A DNA stretch of 64,000 bases from Johnsonella sp. GTDB taxonomy: Bacteria > Bacillota > Clostridia > Lachnospirales > Lachnospiraceae. Made by a program: the position numbers and the translations under genes. The notes under the pieces were generated by a model. That model made no database searches and had not been told where the DNA came from. It saw only the letters and a program-made list of their open reading frames with translations. Location: contig JAUMWW010000004.1 of the NCBI GenBank assembly GCA_030529445.1, forward strand, positions 32,488 through 96,487. Direction: 5' to 3'. Shown here piece after piece: positions 1 to 8,723 of this stretch. The number at the start of each line of letters is the position of its first letter. The stretch's first letter is position 1.

Positions 1-144
1 TTTATGATTCTTATATTTATGATTTCGCTTTGGCTCGTCTTTTACGGAAGATCAAAGCCGGGGTATTTCGGTCTTGCATTGGAAGTGATAGGGATGATTG
101 GATTGATTGCGGAGTTATATTTATATAATAAACAGTACAGGTAG
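1..144 (+). CDS. C-terminal end of a small membrane protein (partial)
   Basis: The reading frame is open from base 1 and ends at TAG 142-144, giving 47 residues whose start lies outside the window. The fragment has two hydrophobic stretches (about residues 1-15 and 22-42) around a short basic turn (YGRSKPG), so it looks like the last two membrane segments of an integral membrane protein. It ends 9 bases before the phosphorylase gene and probably shares its operon. A role in uptake of the phosphorylase substrate is a guess from position only; no family is recognised. Confidence 0.55.
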   Translation, partial: FMILIFMISLWLVFYGRSKPGYFGLALEVIGMIGLIAELYLYNKQYR

Positions 145-153
145 GAAATAAGG

Positions 154-2322
154 ATGAGAAAAGGCGGACGTTTAACATTGCCTACGGATTTGGATATGGT
201 GAATGAGACATTGACCCTGATCGAGGAGCTCGATGCGGATGCCATAAGAGACTGCGACGGAACGCTGATGCCGGCAGAGCTCGCCGAGGTAAAACAAAAG
301 ATTTATGCAACATATTATACGACGAGAAAAGATAACGAATGGGCAAAAGCCAATCCCGAAGAGGTACAGCAGGAGTATTTGATTACCGACAGGCATACCG
401 CTTCGGGAGAGAGCCTGGAGATAGTTCTGATGAAGGGATTTCATACGGAGCAGCTTAAGGTTAACGATATCGACGATCCCAAGATCTGGTGGGAGGTAAT
501 GGACAGGACGATAGGTGAGCCCGTGCCGGTCGAGGATTGGGAATACGATGCCCTCAGAGGCAGCGTAAAGATCAAAAGCAAGGCGTTTCATGTCTATACG
601 GTCAGCTTTTTGGCGTTTTTGATCTGGGATCCAGTGCATATGTATAATTTTATCACCAATGACTGGAAGGATGCCCCTCATCAGATGACCTTCGATGTGA
701 GGCAGCCGAAGACACAGGAATATGTAAAAGAAAAGCTGAGAAAATTCTGTGAGGAAAATCCGCATGTGGACGTGATCCGCTTTACGACCTTCTTCCATCA
801 GTTTACGCTGACTTTTGACGATCAGAAGCGCGAAAAATTTGTGGAGTGGTTCGGCTATAGCGCGAGCGTAAGCCCTTATATACTCAGGAAGTTTGAAAAA
901 TGGGCGGGCTATAAGTTCAGACCGGAGTTCATCGTCGATCAGGGGTATCATAACTCCACATTCAGACCTCCCTCAAAGGAATTTAAAGATTTTATCGAAT
1001 TTCAGCAGATCGAGGTGAGCGCGCTTGCCAAGGAGCTGGTGGATATCGTTCACGGCTACGGCAAGGAAGCGATGATGTTTCTCGGAGACCATTGGATCGG
1101 AACGGAACCCTTCGGGAAATACTTTGCCGATATCGGTCTTGATGCCGTCGTCGGTTCCGTGGGAAGCGGGGTGACGATGCGTATGATTTCGGATATCAAA
1201 GGCTGCTCATATACGGAAGGGCGGCTGCTTCCCTATTTTTTCCCGGATGTATTCAGAGAGGGGGGAGATCCGATAGGGGAGGCAAATACCAATTGGCTGC
1301 AGGCAAGGAGGGCGATGCTCAGAAGCCCTCTGGACAGAATCGGTTACGGAGGATATTTGAAGCTTGCTCTGGAGTGGCCGGGATTCATCGATACGATCAA
1401 AAACATCGTCAGCGAATTCAGGCAGATTCATGAGATGAGCCAAAAGGGCAAGGCTTATACCGCTCCCTTCAAGGTTGCCATACTTAACAGCTGGGGCTCT
1501 ATCCGCAGATGGATGTCCAACCAGGTGCATCATGCGATCTGGTACCGAGAGATTTACAGCTATGTCGGTGTGATCGAATGTTTGAGCGGAATGCCCATAG
1601 AGCTTGAGTTCATCAATTTCGAAGAGATCAAGGCGGGCATAGATCCGCAGATTCGGGTCATCATCAATGCGGGAGCACAGGGTACCTCCTGGAGCGGGCA
1701 TGATGCATGGAAGGATGAAGAGATCGTTACCACAATCAGACGCTGGGTTTATGAAGGAGGCGGCTTTATCGGCGTGGGAGATGCGACGGCATACCAGCAT
1801 CAGGGAAGATTTTTCCAGCTTTCCGATGTGATGGGAGTGGATAAAGAAGTGGGCTTCACGATGAGCACGGATAAATACAATCTCTGTGATCCGCAGCATT
1901 TCTTGCTGGAGGATATCGATGAGGCATTGGATTTCGGAGAGGGCTGCCCCGGCGTATATGCCGAGGGAGAAAGATATCAGGTTCTGGCGATGGATCAGAA
2001 ATATGTGCAGCTTTGCGTGAATCATTACGGAGAGGGAAGATCCGTTTATTTTGCGGGACTGCCCTATTCTCCTCAAAACTGCAGATTGCTTCTGAGAGCG
2101 CTGTATTTTGCGGCAGGCAGTGAGAATCTGATGAAAAAGTACTATGTTTCCAATGTCAATACGGAAATTGCGGCATTTGAAGAGGGCGGCAGGCTTGCGA
2201 TCATCAATAATGCCGAAAAAGAGCTTTCAACCGATCTCTATATAGAGGGTAAAAAGATCAGGAGCATAGCTCTCCGTGCGATGCAGATGCTTTGGACGGA
2301 TATGGAGGGCAGAGAGATTTAG
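154..2322 (+). CDS. gnpA: 1,3-beta-galactosyl-N-acetylhexosamine phosphorylase (GH112)
   Basis: This 722-residue cytoplasmic enzyme belongs to glycoside hydrolase family 112, which uses phosphate to split lacto-N-biose or galacto-N-biose into galactose 1-phosphate and a free N-acetylhexosamine. The N-terminal block GRLTLPTD...ADAIRDCDGT is characteristic of the family, with Arg32 in the substrate-binding position. FLGDHWIG carries Asp312, which by my recollection lines up with the general-acid Asp313 of the Bifidobacterium enzyme. Length fits the family (about 720-750). The start is ATG 154 after AAGGAAATAAGG-like purines. It lets the cell use mucin or milk glycan cores. Which disaccharide is preferred cannot be read from sequence. 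Confidence 0.93.
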   Translation: MRKGGRLTLPTDLDMVNETLTLIEELDADAIRDCDGTLMPAELAEVKQKIYATYYTTRKDNEWAKANPEEVQQEYLITDRHTASGESLEIVLMKGFHTEQLKVNDIDDPKIWWEVMDRTIGEPVPVEDWEYDALRGSVKIKSKAFHVYTVSFLAFLIWDPVHMYNFITNDWKDAPHQMTFDVRQPKTQEYVKEKLRKFCEENPHVDVIRFTTFFHQFTLTFDDQKREKFVEWFGYSASVSPYILRKFEKWAGYKFRPEFIVDQGYHNSTFRPPSKEFKDFIEFQQIEVSALAKELVDIVHGYGKEAMMFLGDHWIGTEPFGKYFADIGLDAVVGSVGSGVTMRMISDIKGCSYTEGRLLPYFFPDVFREGGDPIGEANTNWLQARRAMLRSPLDRIGYGGYLKLALEWPGFIDTIKNIVSEFRQIHEMSQKGKAYTAPFKVAILNSWGSIRRWMSNQVHHAIWYREIYSYVGVIECLSGMPIELEFINFEEIKAGIDPQIRVIINAGAQGTSWSGHDAWKDEEIVTTIRRWVYEGGGFIGVGDATAYQHQGRFFQLSDVMGVDKEVGFTMSTDKYNLCDPQHFLLEDIDEALDFGEGCPGVYAEGERYQVLAMDQKYVQLCVNHYGEGRSVYFAGLPYSPQNCRLLLRALYFAAGSENLMKKYYVSNVNTEIAAFEEGGRLAIINNAEKELSTDLYIEGKKIRSIALRAMQMLWTDMEGREI

Positions 2323-2324
2323 AG

Positions 2325-2365
2325 AAAAAAGGCGAAGGGCGAAGAGGCTTCTTTGCCTTTTCTTT
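2325..2365 (+). terminator. Intrinsic terminator after gnpA
   Basis: A GC-containing hairpin (AAAAGGCGAAG pairing imperfectly with CTTCTTTGCCTTTT) begins right after the phosphorylase stop and runs into a T-rich tail. Confidence 0.6.
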
Positions 2366-2511
2366 ATGAATAAAAGGCTGTGATGACCGGGCATCAATAA
2401 TTTAAGAAAATCGGAAAAGCGCTACCCGGGCTCTTGCTTCGGATAAAAAAGAAATATATAATGAATGGCATACTATATGTCAAAAACAGCTCAGTTAAGA
2501 GGGGAGGATTT

Positions 2512-3267
2512 ATGGATGAATCTAAGGTAAGAGTGAAGAGTCTGCAAAAGGCATTGAGCGTGCTCAACTGCTTTATTGAGAAACAAACCCTCGGAGTTAC
2601 CGAAATCAGTGAGAAACTCGGGTTATATAAAAGCAATGTACATAATATTCTGATGACTTTTGTTGCGATGAATTACTTGGAGCAGGATGCAGAAAGCGGA
2701 AAGTTTCGCTTGGGAAACAGCATTTTTTTATTGTATAAGGCGATAAGCGATGGGTACGGAATTACGGATGTGGTATATCCCTATATGCAAAAAATGATGT
2801 CGGAGATTGGAGAAACAATATATCTTTCGGTTCCACACGAAAAAGAGGTGATTTATCTGGAAGCGGCATATCCGAAGATTTTTGCCTATCCTACAATGGA
2901 ACTCAAAGACTGGAGAGCCGGGATGCATTGCACTGCTTCAGGTAAGGTAATGCTTGCGTTCATGTCCAGACAAAGAGCGGAAGACTATCTCAATGGTCCC
3001 TTACAAAGATATACCGAGTATACGATTACCGACAGGGAGGTACTGAGAAAGGAATTGGAATTAATCCGACAGAAAAGATATGCACTCGATAATATGGAAC
3101 TTGAGTTAGGAAGAAAATGTGTTGCAGTTCCTCTTTTTAATCGAAGGGGAAGGTTGGAGGGAGCAATCAGTGCAAGCGGAATAGCGATGAGCATGACGAA
3201 GGAGAAGATAGAAGAAGCGATCAGTGTTTTAAATAAATATCTTCCTGAAATCAGTCAGAAACTGTAA
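2512..3267 (+). CDS. IclR-family transcriptional regulator
   Basis: The 251-residue protein has the two-part IclR layout: an N-terminal winged helix-turn-helix (residues about 10-65; TEISEKLGLYKSNVHNIL is the recognition part) and a C-terminal GAF-like effector domain (about 80-250) with the family patterns around ELKDWRAGMHCTASGKVMLAF and GLYKS. I chose ATG 2512 because GGGGAGG lies just upstream; the frame is open further 5' to a TTG at 2434, but that extension is not IclR-like. It sits between gnpA and the amino-acid operon, both in the same direction, and could control either. The effector is unknown. Confidence 0.88.
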   Translation: MDESKVRVKSLQKALSVLNCFIEKQTLGVTEISEKLGLYKSNVHNILMTFVAMNYLEQDAESGKFRLGNSIFLLYKAISDGYGITDVVYPYMQKMMSEIGETIYLSVPHEKEVIYLEAAYPKIFAYPTMELKDWRAGMHCTASGKVMLAFMSRQRAEDYLNGPLQRYTEYTITDREVLRKELELIRQKRYALDNMELELGRKCVAVPLFNRRGRLEGAISASGIAMSMTKEKIEEAISVLNKYLPEISQKL

Positions 3268-3282
3268 AATCAAAAGCATGGA

Positions 3283-3315
3283 AAAAGCCGGATACCTGCG
3301 GGTAACCGGCTTTTT
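3283..3315 (+). terminator. Intrinsic terminator after the IclR gene
   Basis: AAAAGCCGGATACC pairs with GGTAACCGGCTTTT across a TGCG loop and is followed by a T run. Confidence 0.85.
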
Positions 3316-3411
3316 ATTCTCAGTATAGGGAAATTCGGAATAATTGATATAAACTTACCAAAACGGTATATTTAACAAAAAAAAGAAATAAATACAAATA
3401 TTTTTGGAATA

Positions 3412-3440
3412 TTGACTTTTAAAATATAAATAGTTATAAT
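3412..3440 (+). promoter_or_regulatory. Promoter of the amino-acid oxidation operon
   Basis: TTGACT (3412-3417) and TATAAT (3435-3440) are separated by 17 bases in a very AT-rich stretch. This is close to the sigma-70/sigma-A consensus and leaves a leader of about 150 bases before the dehydrogenase gene. Confidence 0.75.
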
Positions 3441-3599
3441 AAAGAAAATAAAATACAGAACCAAGTTCTATAAAAAAGAACAAAAATAATATTAAAAATA
3501 GAAAATATGAAAGTTCAAGGAAAACCGGACAAAGTTTTCCTTTATTTAGAAACCACAAAAAGAACAATGTTCTGTAATAGAGAAAAGGAGGAAAGAAAG

Positions 3600-4748
3600 A
3601 TGAGTAACAAACCATATTTGCTGGTAGAGTGGAATGATACGAAGACGGATGCGATAGGGTGGCTTTGTGTTTACAATTTTGTTAGACATTATAGCGGAGG
3701 GGGAACCCGCATGCATCCCACAGTAACAAAAGAAGAGGTAATACGGCTTGCAACGACGATGGGGTATAAATATAAGGCATGTGAGTCGGTAAGCACGGGA
3801 GGCTGCAAAGCGGGAATCAGATATGATTATAAAGCGCCGGATGCGGAAGATGTGCTGAGGAGGTTTCTCTGTGCGATTGCACCCTATATTAAAGCGGGGG
3901 TATCGATAGGAGGAGATCTCGGAGTAGATTACGGGTATGTGCTTAGGGTATTTGAGGAGGAGGGAATCGGCTTTCCTCAGACCAAGGAGATGCTAAACGA
4001 CCCGAAGATACAGCAGGGGATTAAGAATCACGATCTTGCCTGTGGGGAGAGATATGACGGTTTCTTGATGTATGATATGATCACCGGTTACGGAGTAGTA
4101 TTTGCCGCAGACGAGGCATGGAAAATAAAAGGAGGGAAAAAAGGCGCTTCGGTTGTGATACAAGGCTTTGGATGTGTGGGAGCAAGCGCGGCAAACTGCT
4201 TTGATAAGCTGGGTTATAAGGTTGTGGGAATCGCGGATGCGAACCGCTTTATCTATTGTGAGAGAGGATTGGATATTAAAAAACTGGTAGCAACGAAACT
4301 GCCGAAGGGAGAACTTAACCCTGAGGCATTTGAGGCAGATTATGAGGAATATCAAAACGATAAATGTCTTGAGGCAAAATGTGATATTCTGATGCCCGCA
4401 GCTTTGGAGGATGTGATTCATAAGGATAATGCCGATAAAATAAAGGCATCTTTGATCGTGGAAGCAGCGAACATACCGACAACGCCGGAAGCGGATGAAA
4501 TTTTAAAGAAAAAAGGAATAGATGTAGCTGTAGATTTTATATCCAATATGGGTGGAATACGAATATACGAGGCTCTTATTTTCCAAGGTTGTGATACCGC
4601 TCCCGAAGCGATTGTAAAAGATACGGAGGATATCATCAGGAGGCAGACAAAGCTTTTATTTGAAAAAGCAAAAGAAACGGGAAGATATACGAGAGACATT
4701 GCTCTTGAGCTTTTTAAACCGGATAAATCGGATACACCGGATTTCTAA
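3600..4748 (+). CDS. Glu/Leu/Phe/Val-type amino acid dehydrogenase
   Basis: This 382-residue protein fits the NAD-dependent amino acid dehydrogenase family (oxidative deamination of an L-amino acid to its 2-oxo acid). The N-terminal block GGGTRMHP is typical of the Leu/Phe/Val branch. The two lysines of the active site are at MGYK (Lys57) and GGCK (Lys70), the conserved Asp106 is in GGDLGV, the Rossmann fingerprint GFGCVG is at 189-194, and AANIPTTPEAD and SNMGGI complete the family pattern. An Asp at the end of the second strand (GIAD) suggests NAD rather than NADP. ATG 3600 has AAAGGAGG upstream; the in-frame 5' extension is not conserved in style. It is first in an operon with a 2-oxoacid oxidoreductase, so its product probably feeds that enzyme. 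The substrate amino acid is not decided by sequence. Confidence 0.88.
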   Translation: MSNKPYLLVEWNDTKTDAIGWLCVYNFVRHYSGGGTRMHPTVTKEEVIRLATTMGYKYKACESVSTGGCKAGIRYDYKAPDAEDVLRRFLCAIAPYIKAGVSIGGDLGVDYGYVLRVFEEEGIGFPQTKEMLNDPKIQQGIKNHDLACGERYDGFLMYDMITGYGVVFAADEAWKIKGGKKGASVVIQGFGCVGASAANCFDKLGYKVVGIADANRFIYCERGLDIKKLVATKLPKGELNPEAFEADYEEYQNDKCLEAKCDILMPAALEDVIHKDNADKIKASLIVEAANIPTTPEADEILKKKGIDVAVDFISNMGGIRIYEALIFQGCDTAPEAIVKDTEDIIRRQTKLLFEKAKETGRYTRDIALELFKPDKSDTPDF

Positions 4749-4892
4749 GAGAGAATGGTCTTGCCGGTATGGAATATGTTCAAGGTTATAAAAGATGGGA
4801 GAAAAAAGAAGGAAAGGATAAGCGCAAACAAATATCTTTCATCTTAAGGTTTGCTGTTTGGATAAAAAAATTATCCGAGGCGCGGTTATAAT

Positions 4893-6137
4893 ATGGATTC
4901 TAAATTTAAGAAATATTTTACGATTATTGCGCTTGGCATCAGCGGGGGATCAATATATTTCCTTCCTTTTATTAAATACGTTTTTTATGATGCCCAGATA
5001 GAAGCGATGAATATAGCGAACACGCAGTCGGCATTCCTTGTTTCTATATATGGAATTGCAAATACTATCTTATATATTCCGGGAGGCATGTTGGCGGATA
5101 AATTTAAGCCGAAAAAGGTATTGATTATATCCCTCATCGCAACGGGACTATTAGGGCTTTTGTATGCCTTTACCTTTGATTATAATCTTGCGGTTTTAAT
5201 TTGGATCGGCTTATCCTTTTCGACGGCTTTTATCTTCTGGTCCTCTCTGATGAAGGCAGTGCGCATTGTAGGAACAGAAGAAGAACAGGGATTCATGTAC
5301 GGTGTGTATTATGCCTGCAACGGTGTGTCGGCAGCCGTAGTTCAGTTCCTGGCATTATTTGCCTATAATACGGCAAAAGGAAATGTTACGGGAGGTTTTT
5401 TCAGAGCGATTGTAGTAGGCGCAATTGCCGTTATCTTTGCAGCAGTTCTTTTAATTTTCTTAATGGATGATAAGAAAAAAATCGAAGAGGATGAGGGGGA
5501 TAAATTTAATTTTAGAGATGCCGCATTTTTATTGCGTCAGCCGATTATTTGGTTTTTTTCCTTCATCGTTATGGCAGGATATGGTTATTATTCCTGTATC
5601 TCATATTTCACACCATATTTAACAGAAGTCAAAGGAGTCTCCGCTACCGTATCGGGAGCATTTTCAATTATCAGAAATTATGTTTTCCTATTACTTTCTC
5701 CACTTGGCGGTCTTTTGGCGGATAAGGTCTTTAAGTCAACCTCAAAATGGTTGGCAGTGGGATTTACTTTTGTGGCTTTGACCTTTATCGGAGTTTTGCT
5801 GCTGCCAAATCATATGAACGGAACCTTGGCGGGAATTTATACCTTATTGCCGGGAGCCGTAGCGATGATGGTTTACGGGGTTATATTCTCTGCGCTCGGA
5901 GAATGCGGAATTCCTCGCGTGATGACCGGTACGGCGATAGGGCTTGCTTCAATCATCGGTTATCTTCCGGATACCATATACAATATGATTTTCGGTCGCT
6001 GGTTGGATGCTCATGGAGGAGGAGGATATACCTATATCTTTATTTTCCTCGCGATCAGCGGATTTATCGGAGCCATACTTTCCGTCATTGTAAGCAGAAG
6101 AAGAGGAAAAAATATCATTCCCGGTACAAAACAGTAA
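4893..6137 (+). CDS. MFS transporter
   Basis: A 414-residue polytopic membrane protein with about 12 hydrophobic segments in two halves split by a charged central loop (around residue 195-205, DDKKKIEEDEGDK). The loop after the second segment carries the major-facilitator signature (GGMLADKFKPKK), repeated in the second half as GGLLADKVFKST. It resembles the YihN-like or organic-anion branch of the superfamily. The gene follows the dehydrogenase after 144 bases and ends 23 bases before the ferredoxin gene, so it probably imports the amino acid or 2-oxo acid, or exports the acid product of the pathway. Substrate is inferred only from context. Confidence 0.82.
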   Translation: MDSKFKKYFTIIALGISGGSIYFLPFIKYVFYDAQIEAMNIANTQSAFLVSIYGIANTILYIPGGMLADKFKPKKVLIISLIATGLLGLLYAFTFDYNLAVLIWIGLSFSTAFIFWSSLMKAVRIVGTEEEQGFMYGVYYACNGVSAAVVQFLALFAYNTAKGNVTGGFFRAIVVGAIAVIFAAVLLIFLMDDKKKIEEDEGDKFNFRDAAFLLRQPIIWFFSFIVMAGYGYYSCISYFTPYLTEVKGVSATVSGAFSIIRNYVFLLLSPLGGLLADKVFKSTSKWLAVGFTFVALTFIGVLLLPNHMNGTLAGIYTLLPGAVAMMVYGVIFSALGECGIPRVMTGTAIGLASIIGYLPDTIYNMIFGRWLDAHGGGGYTYIFIFLAISGFIGAILSVIVSRRRGKNIIPGTKQ

Positions 6138-6160
6138 ATTGTTTTTGAAAGGATATCAAT

Positions 6161-6364
6161 ATGGAAAAGGAAAAAGTATATACGGATACGAATAGATGCA
6201 AGGGATGCGGATACTGTGTAAAATTCTGTCCGAAAGCTGCGATCAGCTTTACTTCAATGGCAAATGCCAAAGGATATAATGTGATTGAGGTTGATCATGA
6301 CAAATGTATCCGCTGCGGCTCATGCTATCGTGTATGTCCCGATTATGTCTTTGAAATCAGGTAA
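6161..6364 (+). CDS. 2[4Fe-4S] ferredoxin, delta subunit of 2-oxoacid oxidoreductase
   Basis: A 67-residue ferredoxin with two complete four-cysteine sets: Cys13, 16, 19, 23 (CKGCGYCVKFC) and Cys49, 52, 55, 59 (CIRCGSCYRVC), each followed by proline as expected for [4Fe-4S] cluster ligation. Size and position immediately before the alpha-subunit gene (15 bases) match the delta subunit of Kor/Vor-type enzymes, where it passes electrons from the thiamine-dependent site to free ferredoxin. Confidence 0.93.
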   Translation: MEKEKVYTDTNRCKGCGYCVKFCPKAAISFTSMANAKGYNVIEVDHDKCIRCGSCYRVCPDYVFEIR

Positions 6365-6379
6365 AGTGGAGGTGTCAAT

Positions 6380-7444
6380 ATGTCAAAAATCTTAATGAAG
6401 GGGAATGAAGCGCTTGCAGAAGCTGCACTCGCGGCAGGCTGCCGTTTTTACAGCGGATATCCGATTACTCCTCAGACCGAGATTTTGGAGTATCTTTCAT
6501 GGAGAATGGAGGAGGTAGGAGGAGAGTTTATTCAGGCGGAATCCGAACTATCCGGCATTAATATGGTGCTTGGAGCGGCATCAGCAGGAGCGAGGGCAAT
6601 GACTTCGTCGGCAGGTCCGGGTTTTTCTCTCAAGCAGGAGGGAATTTCGTATTTGGTTGCCTCCGAGCTTCCGGCGGTCATTATCAATGTCATGAGGATA
6701 GGAAGCGGACTCGGAGATATTGCACAGAGTCAGGGAGATTACTGGCAAATGACGAGGGGAGGAGGACACGGAGATTATAGGACGATTGTTCTGGCGCCGG
6801 CTTCTGTGCAGGAAAACGCCGATTTCATGCCGCTCGCCTTCGATCTTGCGGAAAAATACACTCATCCGGTACTGATTGCTTCCGATGCGGCGATAGGGCA
6901 GATGATAGAAGCAGTCGAGCTTCCTGCATATCGAGAGCATGATATTAATAAATATGAATGGAGCGTGAAAGGATGTAAAAAAGGCAGCGTCCAGAGAAAA
7001 ATTCAAAACGAGTACTATACCAATCCCGGCTATGAAGATTTCCTGCGCAGCAAATATCGGGAGATGACTGAAAATGAGCAGAGATATGAGAGTATCATGG
7101 CGGAAGATGCAGATATCGTTTTGGTAGCTTACGGAATCAGTTCGAGAGTAGCAACGGAAGCGGTAGAAGAAGGAAGGAAAAGAGGGATGAAAATAGGGCT
7201 GATCAGACCGGTCACACTCTATCCCTTCCCGGAAACGGCGTTTGTAAAAGCAGGGGCGGCAAAAGCATTCATGACGGTAGAGATGAATATACTCGGTCAG
7301 ATGGTGGACGATGTCAGACTGGCAACGGGAGACTTAAAACCCGTAATCCATTTCGGTTCTATTTTCGGGATTCCCGAAACGGAGGATATATTAACAAAAG
7401 CAGAGCATATATTGCAGGATATGGGAGGGGGCGAAAAAAGATGA
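6380..7444 (+). CDS. 2-oxoacid:ferredoxin oxidoreductase, alpha subunit (VorB/KorA-like)
   Basis: The 354-residue protein has the alpha-subunit layout: an N-terminal pyrimidine-binding domain (GNEALAEAALAAGC and FYSGYPITPQTE, residues about 7-35), the conserved AESELSGINMVLGAASAGARAMTSS region split here as ESELSGI and GARAMTSSAGPG, and a C-terminal transketolase-like domain (AYGISSRVA, IGLIRPVTLYPFP). It oxidatively decarboxylates a 2-oxo acid to the acyl-CoA with the beta, gamma and delta subunits. It overlaps the beta-subunit start by 4 bases (ATGA). It reads most like the branched-chain (Vor) or 2-oxoglutarate (Kor) enzymes; I cannot separate these by eye. Confidence 0.92.
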   Translation: MSKILMKGNEALAEAALAAGCRFYSGYPITPQTEILEYLSWRMEEVGGEFIQAESELSGINMVLGAASAGARAMTSSAGPGFSLKQEGISYLVASELPAVIINVMRIGSGLGDIAQSQGDYWQMTRGGGHGDYRTIVLAPASVQENADFMPLAFDLAEKYTHPVLIASDAAIGQMIEAVELPAYREHDINKYEWSVKGCKKGSVQRKIQNEYYTNPGYEDFLRSKYREMTENEQRYESIMAEDADIVLVAYGISSRVATEAVEEGRKRGMKIGLIRPVTLYPFPETAFVKAGAAKAFMTVEMNILGQMVDDVRLATGDLKPVIHFGSIFGIPETEDILTKAEHILQDMGGGEKR

Positions 7445-8178
7445 AATTAAAGGCGCCTGATACAATTACGTTTATGCAGAGCGGATTTTGCCCCGGCTGC
7501 GGGCACGGACAGGCAGTCAGACTGATAGCTGAGGTTATGGAGGAAATGGAACTGAGCGAGAAGTTGATAGCGGTAGTCGATGTAGCCTGCGGTTCTCTCA
7601 CCATAGATATGTGGAGATTTGATACAATTATGGCTGCGCACGGGAGACCGATTGTCAGTGCGATCGGAGCAAAAAAAATCAGAAAATCTAACCCTGTAAT
7701 GGCATATATAGGAGACGGAGCAGCTTATTCGATAGGAATGGCAGAAACGATACATGCGGCAATTCGTAATGATAATGTGGTCGTAATCGTAGTAAACAAC
7801 AGCGTGTACGGAATGACCGGAGGGCAATGTGCGCCCACCACGCTCCCAAATCAAAAGACGACATCTACTCCTTACGGAAAAAATCCTAAAAAATCGGGTC
7901 AGCCTTTCCGCATAGAGCATGCCTTATCAGGAATTAAGATTGCCTATTTGGCAAGAGCGGCACTATGTGATGTTGCCAATATCAATAAAGCCAAGAAATA
8001 TATTAAGAAAGCTTTTGAAAAGCATATGGCAAATGAAGGACTCTGTTTTGTGGAACTTCTCTCGGCATGTCCGACAAACCTGAATATGACACCGTGCGCT
8101 GTGGCAGACAGAATAAAAAATGAGGTAACTTCGTATTTTCCGGTCGGAGAATTTCAGGATAGCACAAAGGAGGGATAG
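7441..8178 (+). CDS. 2-oxoacid:ferredoxin oxidoreductase, beta subunit (TPP-binding)
   Basis: A 245-residue thiamine-pyrophosphate subunit. The N-terminal CPGCGHG motif (residues about 17-23) is the hallmark of the Kor/Vor beta chain, and the TPP/metal site is GDGAAYSIGM (Gly91-Asp92-Gly93) ending at Asn119-Asn120 with SVYGMTGGQ. The length is usual for the short beta subunit without its own ferredoxin domain, consistent with a separate delta gene upstream. It is coupled to alpha by a 4-base overlap and followed 2 bases later by gamma. Confidence 0.93.
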   Translation: MKLKAPDTITFMQSGFCPGCGHGQAVRLIAEVMEEMELSEKLIAVVDVACGSLTIDMWRFDTIMAAHGRPIVSAIGAKKIRKSNPVMAYIGDGAAYSIGMAETIHAAIRNDNVVVIVVNNSVYGMTGGQCAPTTLPNQKTTSTPYGKNPKKSGQPFRIEHALSGIKIAYLARAALCDVANINKAKKYIKKAFEKHMANEGLCFVELLSACPTNLNMTPCAVADRIKNEVTSYFPVGEFQDSTKEG

Positions 8179-8180
8179 GG

Positions 8181-8723
8181 ATGAAGGAAATAATTTGTGC
8201 CGGATTCGGAGGACAGGGAATCCTGACAGCGGGTATGATTTTGATCAATGCGGGGATGGAGCAGGGAAAGCATGTTATTTTCTACCCCTCATACGGTTCT
8301 GAAATGAGAGGAGGAACGGCGAATTGTTCGGTCAAGATCAGCGATAAAAAAATTGCCAGTCCGATCTGTAAGACTTTGGATATTCTTTTTACAATGAATA
8401 CTCCTGCTATAGATAAATTCGAGCCTAGGCTCAAGCCGGGCGGACTTTTGTTGGTAAACTCTTCGGTAGTGCCCAAGGAGAGGTTGTATAGGGATGACAT
8501 CAGAGTCGTAAAGGTTGCGGCGGGAGATATTGCAAACGAATTGGAAAATCCGAAAGGAGCCAATATCGTGATGCTTGGAGCTCTTGCGGCAAGTAGCGAC
8601 CTCTTTGAGCCGGAATATCTGGAAAAAGCGATTGATGAGTATTTTACGAAAAAAGGAAAAAAGAATGACAAAAACAAGCTCTGCTTCAGAAGGGGAGTCA
8701 GCAGCAGACAGGAGGGATCATAA
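8181..8723 (+). CDS. 2-oxoacid:ferredoxin oxidoreductase, gamma subunit
   Basis: This 180-residue subunit begins with the family signature CAGFGGQGILTAGMIL and has the SYGSEMRGGTANCSV block at about residues 38-52, which forms part of the CoA/acyl-transfer side of the enzyme. Length is normal for a free gamma chain. It starts 2 bases after beta and its stop overlaps the next start (TAATG at 8721-8725), with GGAGGG serving the next gene, so translation of the complex and the synthetase is likely coupled. Confidence 0.92.
   Translation: MKEIICAGFGGQGILTAGMILINAGMEQGKHVIFYPSYGSEMRGGTANCSVKISDKKIASPICKTLDILFTMNTPAIDKFEPRLKPGGLLLVNSSVVPKERLYRDDIRVVKVAAGDIANELENPKGANIVMLGALAASSDLFEPEYLEKAIDEYFTKKGKKNDKNKLCFRRGVSSRQEGS

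Noticed and set aside
172-951. Long minus-strand open frame opposite the phosphorylase gene
   Set aside because: It mirrors a well-supported gene, has no ribosome site and no recognisable domain. Many similar antisense frames across the window were left out for the same reason.
3507-3599. N-terminal extension of the amino acid dehydrogenase
   Set aside because: The extra 31 codons lie in AT-rich leader sequence and the internal ATG 3600 has a strong ribosome site.
5747-6148. 133-codon frame inside the MFS gene
   Set aside because: Out-of-frame shadow of a membrane protein gene, rich in Arg and Ser, with no domain.
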